Made by a program: the position numbers and the translations under genes
Origin: Streptomyces roseirectus
GTDB taxonomy: Bacteria > Actinomycetota > Actinomycetes > Streptomycetales > Streptomycetaceae
DNA: 64,000 bases
Reading direction: 5' to 3'
Assembly (NCBI RefSeq): GCF_014489635.1
Contig: NZ_CP060828.1
Location: 5,388,501-5,452,500 of the forward strand
The notes under the pieces: model-generated
Databases searched by the model: none
What the model saw: the letters and a program-made list of their open reading frames with translations, nothing else
What the model was told of the DNA's origin: nothing
In this document: piece by piece, positions 45,661 through 54,484 of the stretch
Layout: each line of letters starts with the position of its first letter
Position numbering within the stretch: the first letter of the stretch is position 1

Positions 45661-46653
45661 ATGCCCGCACCCACCAGGACAGTCGAAGCCGCCGCCCTCG
45701 CCGACGCCTACTCCCTCGGTCCCGGTCCCTGGAGCGTCACCCCTGTGACCCGCGGTGCCCTCGGGCAGATCTGGAAGCTGACCGGCGCCGGCTCGGCCTG
45801 GGCGGTGAAGGAGATGCTGTTCGGGTGCGACGAGGAGCAGGTCCGCCGGGAGGCGGCGCTCCGGGACGCGGCGGAGCGGCTGGGCATCTCCGCGCCCCGC
45901 CTCCACACCAACCGCGACGGCGTCCACGTCACCCGGCTCGGCTCCTCCGCGTCCTCCGCGGTCAAGCTGTACGACTGGGTGGAGGGCGGCACGGCCGACG
46001 CCTCCGACCCCGCGATCCTCGACTGGTTCGGACGGACGGCGGGACTCATCCACCGCGCGGGGGAGGGCGCCGAGGGGCCGGTGGACGACTGGTACGAACG
46101 GTGCCCCGACGACGCCGAGTGGAAGGAACTGAGCGACAAGGTGCGGCGCGCCGGGCTTCCCTGGGCCGACGACCTGGACCGCTTCGTCAGGGACGTAGTA
46201 CCTGAGCTGTCCGTCTGGGTCGGACCTTCGAGTGACGCCGATCTGGTGATGTCGCACTGCGACCTCCAGCCGCAGAACGTCCTGGTGGGCCCCGCGGGTC
46301 CCGTCCTGCTCGACTGGGACAACGCCGGCCCGCTCTCGGCCGAACAGGAGCTGGCACGCGCCCTGTTCGTCTGGTCGGGCGGCAACGAGCCGGACACCGG
46401 GCGGACCCGGCGCATCGTCCGGGCCTACCGCGCGGCCGGCGGCCCCGGCGTGATCCGAGGACCCCGGTCGTTCTCGATGCTCTTCGCGACGGCCGTGAAC
46501 TACGTGCGTGTCCAGGCCGATTGCGCGGTCGAGCCGACGGTCACCGAGGAACAGCGGGTGTTCGGCGCCCGGCAGGCGGTCGCCTGCATGCGGACGATCC
46601 CGAGGCTGAGCGCGGTGAACCTGCTGGTCGACACGGTCGCGGCGGCAGACTGA
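45661..46653 (+). CDS. Aminoglycoside-phosphotransferase-fold kinase (APH family)
   Basis: The 330-residue protein has the APH/protein-kinase-like catalytic loop SHCDLQPQNVLV (Asp in HxD) and the DFG-like LLDWDNAGP metal-binding motif. The N-lobe has GALGQIWKLTG and an ATP lysine in WAVKEMLF. These enzymes phosphorylate antibiotics, choline or other small molecules; this one is not assignable. It starts divergently from the PNGase A gene. No SD is obvious. Confidence 0.85.
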   Translation: MPAPTRTVEAAALADAYSLGPGPWSVTPVTRGALGQIWKLTGAGSAWAVKEMLFGCDEEQVRREAALRDAAERLGISAPRLHTNRDGVHVTRLGSSASSAVKLYDWVEGGTADASDPAILDWFGRTAGLIHRAGEGAEGPVDDWYERCPDDAEWKELSDKVRRAGLPWADDLDRFVRDVVPELSVWVGPSSDADLVMSHCDLQPQNVLVGPAGPVLLDWDNAGPLSAEQELARALFVWSGGNEPDTGRTRRIVRAYRAAGGPGVIRGPRSFSMLFATAVNYVRVQADCAVEPTVTEEQRVFGARQAVACMRTIPRLSAVNLLVDTVAAAD

Positions 46654-46748
46654 ACAAAGTCCGTACGGATCAAGGCTGTTGGCGCCCGCCGCCCCTCGGG
46701 TCCGGCGAGAGCCGACCGTCTCCGCACCCTGCCGCGCACCAATTCATG

Positions 46749-46760
46749 CAAGCACGCTTG
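46749..46760. promoter_or_regulatory. Inverted repeat CAAGC-AC-GCTTG (candidate TetR operator)
   Basis: Five-bp arms flank AC, 33 bp before the first gene of the acyl-CoA operon. The size and location suit the TetR regulator encoded at the operon's end. Similar CAAGC-N2-GCTTG sites occur before actinobacterial acyl-CoA catabolic genes. Confidence 0.5.
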
Positions 46761-46792
46761 ATTGTTTCCACCCCCGCTGCCATGCTCGCCCC

Positions 46793-47611
46793 ATGGCCGA
46801 CCCCACCCCCGTCATCGACGACCTGCGCGCCGAGAGCGACGAACTCGACCGGCTGGTGGCCGAGTTGACCCCGGATCAGTGGAGACTGCCGACGCCGGCG
46901 GCCGGTTGGACCATCGCCCACCAGATCGCGCACCTCGCCTGGACGGACCGCTCCGCGCGCCTGGCGATGACCGACCAGGCGGCGTTCTCGCGGGAGTTGG
47001 AGAAGGCGATGGCCGCGCCCGGCGACTTCGTGGACAACGGGGCACGGGACGGAGCCGAGCGGCCGCCCGAGCGCTTGCTCGGGGGCTGGCGGGCCGAACG
47101 CGAGGCGCTGGAGAAGGTGTTGCGGACGGCACCGGAGCGTGGACGCTTCCCCTGGTACGGGCCGCCGATGTCGACCGCGTCCATGGCCACCGCCCGCCTG
47201 ATGGAGACCTGGGCCCACGGCCTGGACGTGGCCGGCACGCTGGGCGTCACCCCGGTCCCCACCGACCGCCTCCGCCACATCGCCCGACTCGGCGTCCGCA
47301 CCAGGGACTTCGCGTTCGGCGTGCACGGACTCGGGGCGCCCTTCGAGGAGTTCCGGGTGGAACTCACCGCGCCTTCGGGCGACTTGTGGACGTACGGCCC
47401 CGAGGACGCCGATCAGCGGATCACCGGCCCCGCGCTCGACTTCTGCCTCCTGGTCACCCAGCGAGCCCACCGATCCGACCTCGCGCTGAACGCCGAAGGC
47501 CCGGAAGCGGAACAGTGGTTGGGCATCGCCCAGGCGTTCGCGGGACCGCCCGGAGGCGGCCGTCCGCCGAAGTCGCAGGCCGCCGGACCGCCCGCCGGGG
47601 AGGCCGGATGA
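46793..47611 (+). CDS. TIGR03084-family DinB-like metal-binding protein
   Basis: The 272-residue protein begins MADPTPVIDDLRAESDELD. It has a DinB/mycothiol-dependent maleylpyruvate-isomerase-like N-terminal helix bundle with HQIAHLAWTD and the later METWAHGLDVAG motif, whose histidines can bind a divalent metal. TIGR03084 proteins recur as the first gene of actinobacterial acyl-CoA operons with an AtuA-like partner. A thiol-dependent role is inferred from the fold. Its stop overlaps the next ATG. Confidence 0.85.
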   Translation: MADPTPVIDDLRAESDELDRLVAELTPDQWRLPTPAAGWTIAHQIAHLAWTDRSARLAMTDQAAFSRELEKAMAAPGDFVDNGARDGAERPPERLLGGWRAEREALEKVLRTAPERGRFPWYGPPMSTASMATARLMETWAHGLDVAGTLGVTPVPTDRLRHIARLGVRTRDFAFGVHGLGAPFEEFRVELTAPSGDLWTYGPEDADQRITGPALDFCLLVTQRAHRSDLALNAEGPEAEQWLGIAQAFAGPPGGGRPPKSQAAGPPAGEAG

Positions 47612-49809
47612 CCCTCCGGATAGGCAACTTCTCAGGGTTCTACGGCGACCGTCTTGACGCCCTCCACGAGATGCTGACCGGAGGCGAACTCGACGTCCTC
47701 ACCGGCGACTTCCTCGCCGAACTCACGATGCTCATCCTCGGCCGCGACCAACTCAAGGACCCCACCGCCGGGTTCGCGCGGACCTTCCTGCGCCAACTGG
47801 AGGACTGCCTCGGCCTCGCGCACGAGCGCGGGGTGCGGATCGTCACCAACGCCGGAGGGCTCAACCCGGACGGACTCGCCGACACCGTACGGGAGTTGGC
47901 AGACCGGCTGGGAGTTCCGGCCCGGGTCGCGCACGTCGAGGGCGACGATCTGCGCGGCCGTTTCCCCGACGCGCTCGCCGCGCACGCCTACCTCGGCGGG
48001 TTCGGGATCGCCGCGTGCCTGCGCGAGGGCGCCGACATCGTGGTGACCGGCCGGGTGACCGACGCGGCACTCGTCACCGGGCCCGCCGCCGCGCACTTCG
48101 GCTGGACGCCGGACGACCACGACAGGCTCGCGGGCGCGGTCGTCGCCGGGCACGTGCTGGAGTGCGGGACGCAGGCCACCGGCGGCAACTACGCCTTCTT
48201 CCGGGAGGCCGACGTCCGCCGCCCCGGCTTCCCGGTCGCCGAACTCCACGCCGACGGAAGCTGCGTGATCACCAAGCATCCCGGTACGGGGGGTCTGGTC
48301 GACGTCGGCACCGTCACCGCCCAACTGCTGTACGAGACGGGCGGCGCCCGGTACGCGGGCCCCGATGTGACCGCCCGCCTCGACTCCGTACGACTGGAGA
48401 GTGACGGGCCCGACCGGGTCAGGGCCGTAGGGGTGCGCGGGGAGCCGCCGCCCCCGGAGCTCAAGGTCGGCCTGAGCCGGATCGGGGGGTTCCGCAACGA
48501 GGTCGCGTTCGTGCTGACCGGCCTCGACATCGAGGCCAAGGCCGCGCTGGTGCGGGAGCAGATGGAGACCTACGCCTTCGCCGAGTCCCGCCCCGCCGAG
48601 GTGCGTTGGGACCTCGTCCGTGGCGACCGGGCCGACGCCGGGACCGAGGAGGGGGCCAGCGCGGTACTGCGGCTGGTCGTACGGGACGTACGGGAAGAGG
48701 CCGTCGGACGGGCGCTGAGCGGGGCCGCCGTCGAGCTGGCTCTCGGGAGCTACCCCGGGTTCCACGTGCTCGCGCCGCCCGGCAGGGGTTCCCCCTACGG
48801 GGTGTTCGAGGCCGCGTACGTGCCGCAGGGCGAGGTCGAGCACCGGGCCGTCCTCGACGGCGGACGGCGGATCGTCATACCTCCGGCCGCCGACACCCTC
48901 GTCCTCGAACCGGCCCCCGCCCCGGACCTGCCCCCGGCGCCGGCCCCAGGCCCGGTACTACGGGTACCCCTGGGGACGATCGCCGGGGCGCGCAGCGGTG
49001 ACAAGGGCGGGGACGCCAACGTCGGGGTCTGGGTGCGGAGCGACGAGGCGTGGCGCTGGCTGGCGCACGAGCTGACGGTCGACAGGTTCCGCGAACTGAT
49101 CCCCGAGAGCCGCGACCTCACCGTCACCCGTCACCTCCTCCCCGGCCTGCGCGCGCTGAACTTCGTCGTCGAGGGCATCCTCGGCGCCGGCGTCGCCGCC
49201 CACCACCGCTTCGACCCCCAGGCCAAGGCCCTCGGCGAGTGGCTGCGCGCGCGGCACGTCGACGTCCCGGAGGCACTGCTGCCGACGCGCTCACGCGCGA
49301 TGCCGACGGCGGTGGCGGCCCCTGCCGACGCCGGGCCCACGCGCGGGCCGAAGGCCGCTTCCGCGCCCCCACCGCCCGCGCGCACCGAAGACGTCACGGC
49401 CCAGGGGGACTCACGGCACGCGCCGCTCCCTCGGGCGCTCCGGGCGGACGCCTCGACGGCCCCGGCGTCCCCACCGGAGGTCTCGGACGACGAGCCGCGC
49501 ACCCCGGCGCCCGAGCGGCGCCCGCTGGACTCCCCGCGGACGCGGGTGAGCCGTTTCCGTCCCGCGACTGCCGCAGGACACCCGTCGAGTCACCGGGCCG
49601 CCCGGGAGCGCCAGCTGCTCCCCGTGGAAGCCTCCGACGGCCCGCCACCGCCGCCCCCGCCCCCGGAGCCCGCGACCGTCCTCGACGGCCCTTCACACCC
49701 CGCCCCGGCCCCCAGCGGCCTCTCACGCCCCGTTCCGGCCCCGCCGCCCCGGATCACCCCACCCCCACCCCCGAAGCCCGCCACGGACCCCCTGGAGGCC
49801 GCCCCGTGA
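47608..49809 (+). CDS. AtuA-like protein (DUF1446) with a long disordered C-terminal tail
   Basis: The ATG at 47608 overlaps the previous stop (ATGA). Residues 1 to about 550 are the AtuA/DUF1446 fold, found in Pseudomonas acyclic-terpene and related acyl-CoA catabolic clusters. Segments such as GNFSGFYGDRLDAL and ARSGDKGGDANVGVWVR support it. Residues 551-733 are Pro/Ala/Arg-rich with runs of Pro, and most homologs I know lack this. The frame is real to its end, as its stop forms a GTGA overlap with the next gene. Exact biochemical role is not established. Confidence 0.85.
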   Translation: MTLRIGNFSGFYGDRLDALHEMLTGGELDVLTGDFLAELTMLILGRDQLKDPTAGFARTFLRQLEDCLGLAHERGVRIVTNAGGLNPDGLADTVRELADRLGVPARVAHVEGDDLRGRFPDALAAHAYLGGFGIAACLREGADIVVTGRVTDAALVTGPAAAHFGWTPDDHDRLAGAVVAGHVLECGTQATGGNYAFFREADVRRPGFPVAELHADGSCVITKHPGTGGLVDVGTVTAQLLYETGGARYAGPDVTARLDSVRLESDGPDRVRAVGVRGEPPPPELKVGLSRIGGFRNEVAFVLTGLDIEAKAALVREQMETYAFAESRPAEVRWDLVRGDRADAGTEEGASAVLRLVVRDVREEAVGRALSGAAVELALGSYPGFHVLAPPGRGSPYGVFEAAYVPQGEVEHRAVLDGGRRIVIPPAADTLVLEPAPAPDLPPAPAPGPVLRVPLGTIAGARSGDKGGDANVGVWVRSDEAWRWLAHELTVDRFRELIPESRDLTVTRHLLPGLRALNFVVEGILGAGVAAHHRFDPQAKALGEWLRARHVDVPEALLPTRSRAMPTAVAAPADAGPTRGPKAASAPPPPARTEDVTAQGDSRHAPLPRALRADASTAPASPPEVSDDEPRTPAPERRPLDSPRTRVSRFRPATAAGHPSSHRAARERQLLPVEASDGPPPPPPPPEPATVLDGPSHPAPAPSGLSRPVPAPPPRITPPPPPKPATDPLEAAP

Positions 49810-51404
49810 CCGTCCTGCCGACCGCCCTGGACGCGCACAGCCCGGAGCACCGGGCCAACCGCGAGGCGATGCGGGCGAAGCTCGACGAGTTGGCGGCCGA
49901 GCACGCGAAGGCGCTCGCCGGGGGCGGACCGAAGTACGTGGAACGGCATCGCGCGCGGGGGAAGCTCCTCGCGCGGGAGCGGATCGAGCTGCTGGGCGAT
50001 CCGGACACGCCGTTCCTGGAGCTGTCGCCGCTGGCGGCGTGGGGGAGCGAGTATCCCGTCGGGGCGTCACTGGTGACCGGGATCGGGGTCGTCGAGGGCG
50101 TGGAGTGCCTGATCACGGCCAACGACCCCACCGTGCGCGGGGGCGCGAGCAACCCCTGGAGCCTGAAGAAGGCCCTGCGGGCGAACGACATCGCGCTCGC
50201 CAACCGGCTGCCCTGCGTGAGCCTGGTGGAGTCCGGCGGCGCCGACCTGCCGTCGCAGAAGGAGATCTTCATCCCCGGCGGCGCGGTCTTCCGGGACCTC
50301 ACGCGGCTGTCGGCGGCGGGCGTCCCGACGATCGCCGTGGTGTTCGGCAACTCGACGGCGGGCGGCGCGTACGTGCCGGGGATGTCCGACCACGTGATCA
50401 TGGTCAAGGAGCGCGCGAAGGTGTTCCTCGGCGGCCCGCCGCTCGTGAAGATGGCGACCGGCGAGGAGAGCGACGACGAGTCCCTGGGCGGCGCCGAGAT
50501 GCACGCACGCGTGTCGGGCCTCGCCGACCACTTCGCCGTGGACGAGCGGGACGCCCTCCGCCAGGCACGCCGCGTGGTGGCCCGCCTCAACCACCGCAAG
50601 GCGTACGACGACCCGCCCCCGGCCGCGCCGCCCGAGTACGACGAGGAGGAGCTGCTGGGGATCGTCCCCGGCGACCTGAAGGTCCCGTTCGACCCGCGCG
50701 AGGTGATCGCCCGGATCGTCGACGCCTCCGACTTCGACGAGTTCAAACCGCTGTACGGGACGAGCCTGGTGACCGGCTGGGCGGCCCTGCACGGCTATCC
50801 CGTGGGGATCCTCGCCAACGCGCAGGGCGTGCTGTTCAGCCAGGAGTCCCAGAAGGCCGCCCAGTTCATCCAGCTGGCCAACCAGAGGGACGTCCCGCTG
50901 CTGTTCCTGCACAACACCACCGGCTACATGGTCGGCAGGGAGTACGAGCAGGGCGGCATCGTCAAGCACGGCGCCATGATGATCAACGCGGTGAGCAACA
51001 GCAGGGTGCCGCACCTGTCGGTCCTCATGGGCGCCTCCTACGGCGCCGGCCACTACGGCATGTGCGGGCGCGCCTACGACCCCCGGTTCCTGTTCGCCTG
51101 GCCGAGCGCCAAGTCGGCCGTGATGGGCCCTCAGCAGCTCGCGGGCGTCCTGTCGATCGTCGCCCGGCAGTCCGCCGCCTCCAAGGGCCTCCCGTACGAC
51201 GAGGAGGCCGACGAGGGCCTTCGCGCCATGGTCGAGCGGCAGATCGAGTCGGAGTCCCTGCCGATGTTCCTGTCCGGCCGGCTGTACGACGACGGCGTGA
51301 TCGACCCGCGCGACACGCGCACCGTCCTCGGGATGTGCCTCTCGGCGATCCACACCGCCCCTTACGAAGGCGCGCGCGGCGGCTTCGGCGTCTTCCGGAT
51401 GTGA
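49806..51404 (+). CDS. Acyl-CoA carboxylase, carboxyltransferase (beta) subunit
   Basis: The 532-residue protein is a complete carboxyltransferase. The N-half has ARGKLLARERIELL and VESGGADLP, the C-half has GASYGAGHYGMCGRAYDPRF and WPSAKSAVMGPQQ. Sequence type is closest to 3-methylcrotonyl-CoA or geranyl-CoA carboxylase beta subunits, as it has the GASYGAGNYGM-like loop of that group (here with His). It transfers carboxyl from biotin to the gamma-carbon of an enoyl-CoA. Confidence 0.92.
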   Translation: MTVLPTALDAHSPEHRANREAMRAKLDELAAEHAKALAGGGPKYVERHRARGKLLARERIELLGDPDTPFLELSPLAAWGSEYPVGASLVTGIGVVEGVECLITANDPTVRGGASNPWSLKKALRANDIALANRLPCVSLVESGGADLPSQKEIFIPGGAVFRDLTRLSAAGVPTIAVVFGNSTAGGAYVPGMSDHVIMVKERAKVFLGGPPLVKMATGEESDDESLGGAEMHARVSGLADHFAVDERDALRQARRVVARLNHRKAYDDPPPAAPPEYDEEELLGIVPGDLKVPFDPREVIARIVDASDFDEFKPLYGTSLVTGWAALHGYPVGILANAQGVLFSQESQKAAQFIQLANQRDVPLLFLHNTTGYMVGREYEQGGIVKHGAMMINAVSNSRVPHLSVLMGASYGAGHYGMCGRAYDPRFLFAWPSAKSAVMGPQQLAGVLSIVARQSAASKGLPYDEEADEGLRAMVERQIESESLPMFLSGRLYDDGVIDPRDTRTVLGMCLSAIHTAPYEGARGGFGVFRM

Positions 51405-51411
51405 GGCCCAG

Positions 51412-53301
51412 ATGATCTCCACGCTGTTGGTCGCGAACCGGGGCGAGATCGCCTGCCGGATCTTCCGCACCTGCCGTGAGCTGGGAATCCGAACCGTCGC
51501 CGTGCACTCCGACCCCGACGAGACCGCGCTTCACGCGCGTGTGGCCGACCGGTCCGTACGGCTGCCCGGAGCGGCGCCCGCCGAGACGTACCTGCGCGGC
51601 GACCTGATCGTGAAGGCGGCGCTCGCGGCCGGCGCGGACGCCGTGCACCCCGGGTACGGATTCCTGTCCGAGAACGCCGGCTTCGCGCGCGCGGTCCTCG
51701 ACGCGGGCCTGCTGTGGATCGGCCCGCCGCCCGGGGCGATCGAGACGATGGCGTCCAAGACGCGCGCGAAGGCCCTCATGGGGCTCGCCCCGCTGACCGA
51801 CGTGACCGAGGCCGACCTGCCGGTGCTGGTGAAGGCGGCGGCCGGGGGCGGCGGGCGCGGCATGCGGATCGTGCGCCGCGCGCGGGACCTCGCCCCCGCC
51901 CTGGAGGCCGCCCGTGCGGAGGCCGCGAGCGCCTTCGGGGACGGCGAGGTGTTCGTCGAGCCGTACGTCGAGCACGGGCGCCACGTCGAGGTGCAGGTCC
52001 TCGCCGACACGCACGGCACCGTCTGGGCGCTCGGCACGCGCGACTGCTCGCTCCAGCGGCGCCACCAGAAAGTGATCGAGGAGGCGCCCGCGCCAAGGCT
52101 CTGCGACGCCACCGCGCGGGAGCTGCGGGACCTGGCCGTACGCGCGGCGCGCGCGGTGTCGTACGTCGGCGCCGGGACCGTCGAGTTCCTGCTCGCCCCC
52201 GACGGCACGGCGCACTTCCTGGAGATGAACACCCGCCTCCAGGTCGAACACCCCGTCACGGAGGCCGTGTTCGGCCTGGACCTCGTCGCGGAGCAGATCC
52301 GCGTCGCCGAAGGGGCGGCCCTCGCGGATGAGCCCCCGCCCGCACGCGGGCACGCGATCGAGGCCCGCCTCTACGCCGAGGACCCCGCGCGTGACTGGAC
52401 CCCGCAGACCGGCACCCTGCACCGCCTCGCCGTCCCGGAGGGCGTCCGCCTGGACACCGGCTACACCGACGGCGACGAGATCGGCGTCCACTACGACCCG
52501 CTGATCGCCAAACTCGTCGCCCACGCGCCCACGCGCGCGGAGGCCGTCCGCAAGCTGGCCGGCGCCCTGGAGCGGGCCGCCGTCCACGGCCCGGTCACCA
52601 ACCGGGACCTCCTGTTGCGCTCCCTGCGCCACGAGGAGTTCACGCACGCCCGGATGGACACCGGCTTCTACGACCGCCACCTCACGGCCCTCGCCCACGC
52701 GTCCGCAGACCCCCTCGCCCCCCTCGCGGCGGCCCTCGCGGACGCGCACGGCCGCTCGCGCTTCGGCGGCTGGCGCAACGTCCCCGCGCAGCCGCAGCGC
52801 AAGCGGTACGAGACGGCCGGCGAGGAGCACGAGGTCGAGTACCGGCACACCCGCGCGGGACTGGAGGCGGACGGGGTGCGTGTCGTCCACGCCGACGCGG
52901 GGACCGTTGTCCTCGAAGCCGACGGCGTGCGGCGCCGGTTCGAGGTCGCGCGGTACGGCGCGCGCGTGTACGTGAACGGGACGGCCCTGACCGCGCTGCC
53001 CCGCTTCCCCGACCCGGCGCCCCAGCGCGCACCGGGCTCGCTGCTCGCGCCGATGCCCGGCACGGTCGTCAAGGTCGCGCCCGGCCTCGTCACCGGATCG
53101 GGTGTCGAGGCGGGAGAACCGGTCGTGTGGCTCGAAGCGATGAAGATGCAACACGCTATCACGGCCCCGGTCTCGGGAACGCTGACGGCGCTGGAGGTCC
53201 GGCCGGGACAGCAGGTGGAGGTGGGGGCCCTGCTGGCCGTGGTCGAGGGCCCCCGCGAGGACACCCCCGAGCGACAGGACGCAACCGAAGGAGCACCGTG
53301 A
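51412..53301 (+). CDS. Acyl-CoA carboxylase, biotin carboxylase and carrier (alpha) subunit
   Basis: The 629-residue protein has an ATP-grasp biotin carboxylase domain (ANRGEIACRIFRT, HPGYGFLSENAGFA, LVKAAAGGGGRGMR, FLEMNTRLQVEHPVTE) and a C-terminal carrier with the biotinyl lysine Lys578 in EAMKM. The segment between the AKALM helix and the LPVLVK strand is only about 14 residues, shorter than usual. It carboxylates biotin with ATP and bicarbonate for the beta subunit. It begins 7 bp after the beta gene stop. Confidence 0.93.
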   Translation: MISTLLVANRGEIACRIFRTCRELGIRTVAVHSDPDETALHARVADRSVRLPGAAPAETYLRGDLIVKAALAAGADAVHPGYGFLSENAGFARAVLDAGLLWIGPPPGAIETMASKTRAKALMGLAPLTDVTEADLPVLVKAAAGGGGRGMRIVRRARDLAPALEAARAEAASAFGDGEVFVEPYVEHGRHVEVQVLADTHGTVWALGTRDCSLQRRHQKVIEEAPAPRLCDATARELRDLAVRAARAVSYVGAGTVEFLLAPDGTAHFLEMNTRLQVEHPVTEAVFGLDLVAEQIRVAEGAALADEPPPARGHAIEARLYAEDPARDWTPQTGTLHRLAVPEGVRLDTGYTDGDEIGVHYDPLIAKLVAHAPTRAEAVRKLAGALERAAVHGPVTNRDLLLRSLRHEEFTHARMDTGFYDRHLTALAHASADPLAPLAAALADAHGRSRFGGWRNVPAQPQRKRYETAGEEHEVEYRHTRAGLEADGVRVVHADAGTVVLEADGVRRRFEVARYGARVYVNGTALTALPRFPDPAPQRAPGSLLAPMPGTVVKVAPGLVTGSGVEAGEPVVWLEAMKMQHAITAPVSGTLTALEVRPGQQVEVGALLAVVEGPREDTPERQDATEGAP

Positions 53302-54458
53302 GCCCGGTCATCGAATCCGACGAGCACAAGGCCCTGCGCGAGGCGGTCGCGGCCTTCGGCAGGCACTACGGCCGCGACTACCTCACGAAGGTCATCGACG
53401 AGGGCCGCCACCCCACCGAGTTGTGGCAGGAGGCCGCGAAACTCGGCTACCTCTCGGTCAACCTGCCCGAGGAGTACGGCGGCGGAGGCGGCGGCATCGC
53501 CGAACTCGCCCTGGTCCTCGAAGAGCTGGGAGCGGCCGGCTCGCCCTTGCTGATGATGATCGTCTCCCCGGCGATCTGCGGCACGGTGATCGCCCGCTTC
53601 GGCACCGAGGCACAGAAGCGCGCATGGCTCCCCGCGCTCGCGGACGGCTCGCGCCTGATGGCCTTCGGTATCACCGAACCGGACGCGGGCTCCAACAGCC
53701 ACCGCATCACCACCACGGCCCGCAGGGACGGCGCCGACTGGCTCCTCACCGGCCGCAAGGTCTTCGTCTCCGGCGTCGACGCCGCCGACGCCACCCTGAT
53801 CGTCGGCCGTACCGAGGACGCCCGCACGGGCCGCCTCAAGCCCTGCCTGTTCATCGTCCCGCGCGACGCGCCAGGGTTCACCCGCCGCAAGATCGACATG
53901 GAACTGCACGGCGCGGAGAAGCAGTTCGAGCTGACCCTCGACGACGTCCGCCTCCCCGCCGACGCCCTCGTCGGCGACGAGGACGCGGGCCTCATGCAGC
54001 TCTTCGCCGGCCTCAACCCCGAACGCGTCATGACGGCCGCCTTCGCGATCGGCATGGGCCGGTACGCGCTCGCGCGAGCGGTCGAGTACGCGCGCGACCG
54101 CACTGTCTGGGACACCCCCATCGGCGCCCACCAGGCGATCGCCCACCCTCTCGCGCAGGCGCACATCGACCTCGAACTGGCCCGCCTGATGACCCAGAAG
54201 GCCGCCCATCTGTACGACGCGGGCGACGACACGGGCGCGGGCGAGGCGGCGAACATGGCGAAGTACGCGGCCGGAGAGGCGTGCGTGAAGGCCGTCGACC
54301 AGGCCGTCCAGACCCTCGGCGGCAACGGCCTCACGCGCGAGTTCGGCCTCGCCTCGCTGATAACGGTCTCGCGCGTGGCTCGTATCGCCCCGGTGAGCCG
54401 GGAGATGATTCTCAACTACGTCTCCCACCAGAGCCTGGGCCTGCCCAAGTCGTACTGA
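53298..54458 (+). CDS. Acyl-CoA dehydrogenase
   Basis: The GTG at 53298 overlaps the biotin carboxylase stop (GTGA). The 386-residue flavoprotein has the FAD and substrate motifs AFGITEPDAGSNS, the downstream VFVSGVDAADATLIVGR region, and QTLGGNGLTREF near the C-terminus. It introduces an alpha-beta double bond into an acyl-CoA, giving the substrate for the carboxylase, and passes electrons to ETF. Confidence 0.93.
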   Translation: MSPVIESDEHKALREAVAAFGRHYGRDYLTKVIDEGRHPTELWQEAAKLGYLSVNLPEEYGGGGGGIAELALVLEELGAAGSPLLMMIVSPAICGTVIARFGTEAQKRAWLPALADGSRLMAFGITEPDAGSNSHRITTTARRDGADWLLTGRKVFVSGVDAADATLIVGRTEDARTGRLKPCLFIVPRDAPGFTRRKIDMELHGAEKQFELTLDDVRLPADALVGDEDAGLMQLFAGLNPERVMTAAFAIGMGRYALARAVEYARDRTVWDTPIGAHQAIAHPLAQAHIDLELARLMTQKAAHLYDAGDDTGAGEAANMAKYAAGEACVKAVDQAVQTLGGNGLTREFGLASLITVSRVARIAPVSREMILNYVSHQSLGLPKSY

Positions 54459-54484
54459 CCGCCGCCCCTGTGCGAGGAGGAACC

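Noticed and set aside
51025..53154. Antisense frame of 709 codons over the acyl-CoA carboxylase genes
   Set aside because: Third-position GC and family matches are all on the plus strand; the antisense frame has no recognisable domain.
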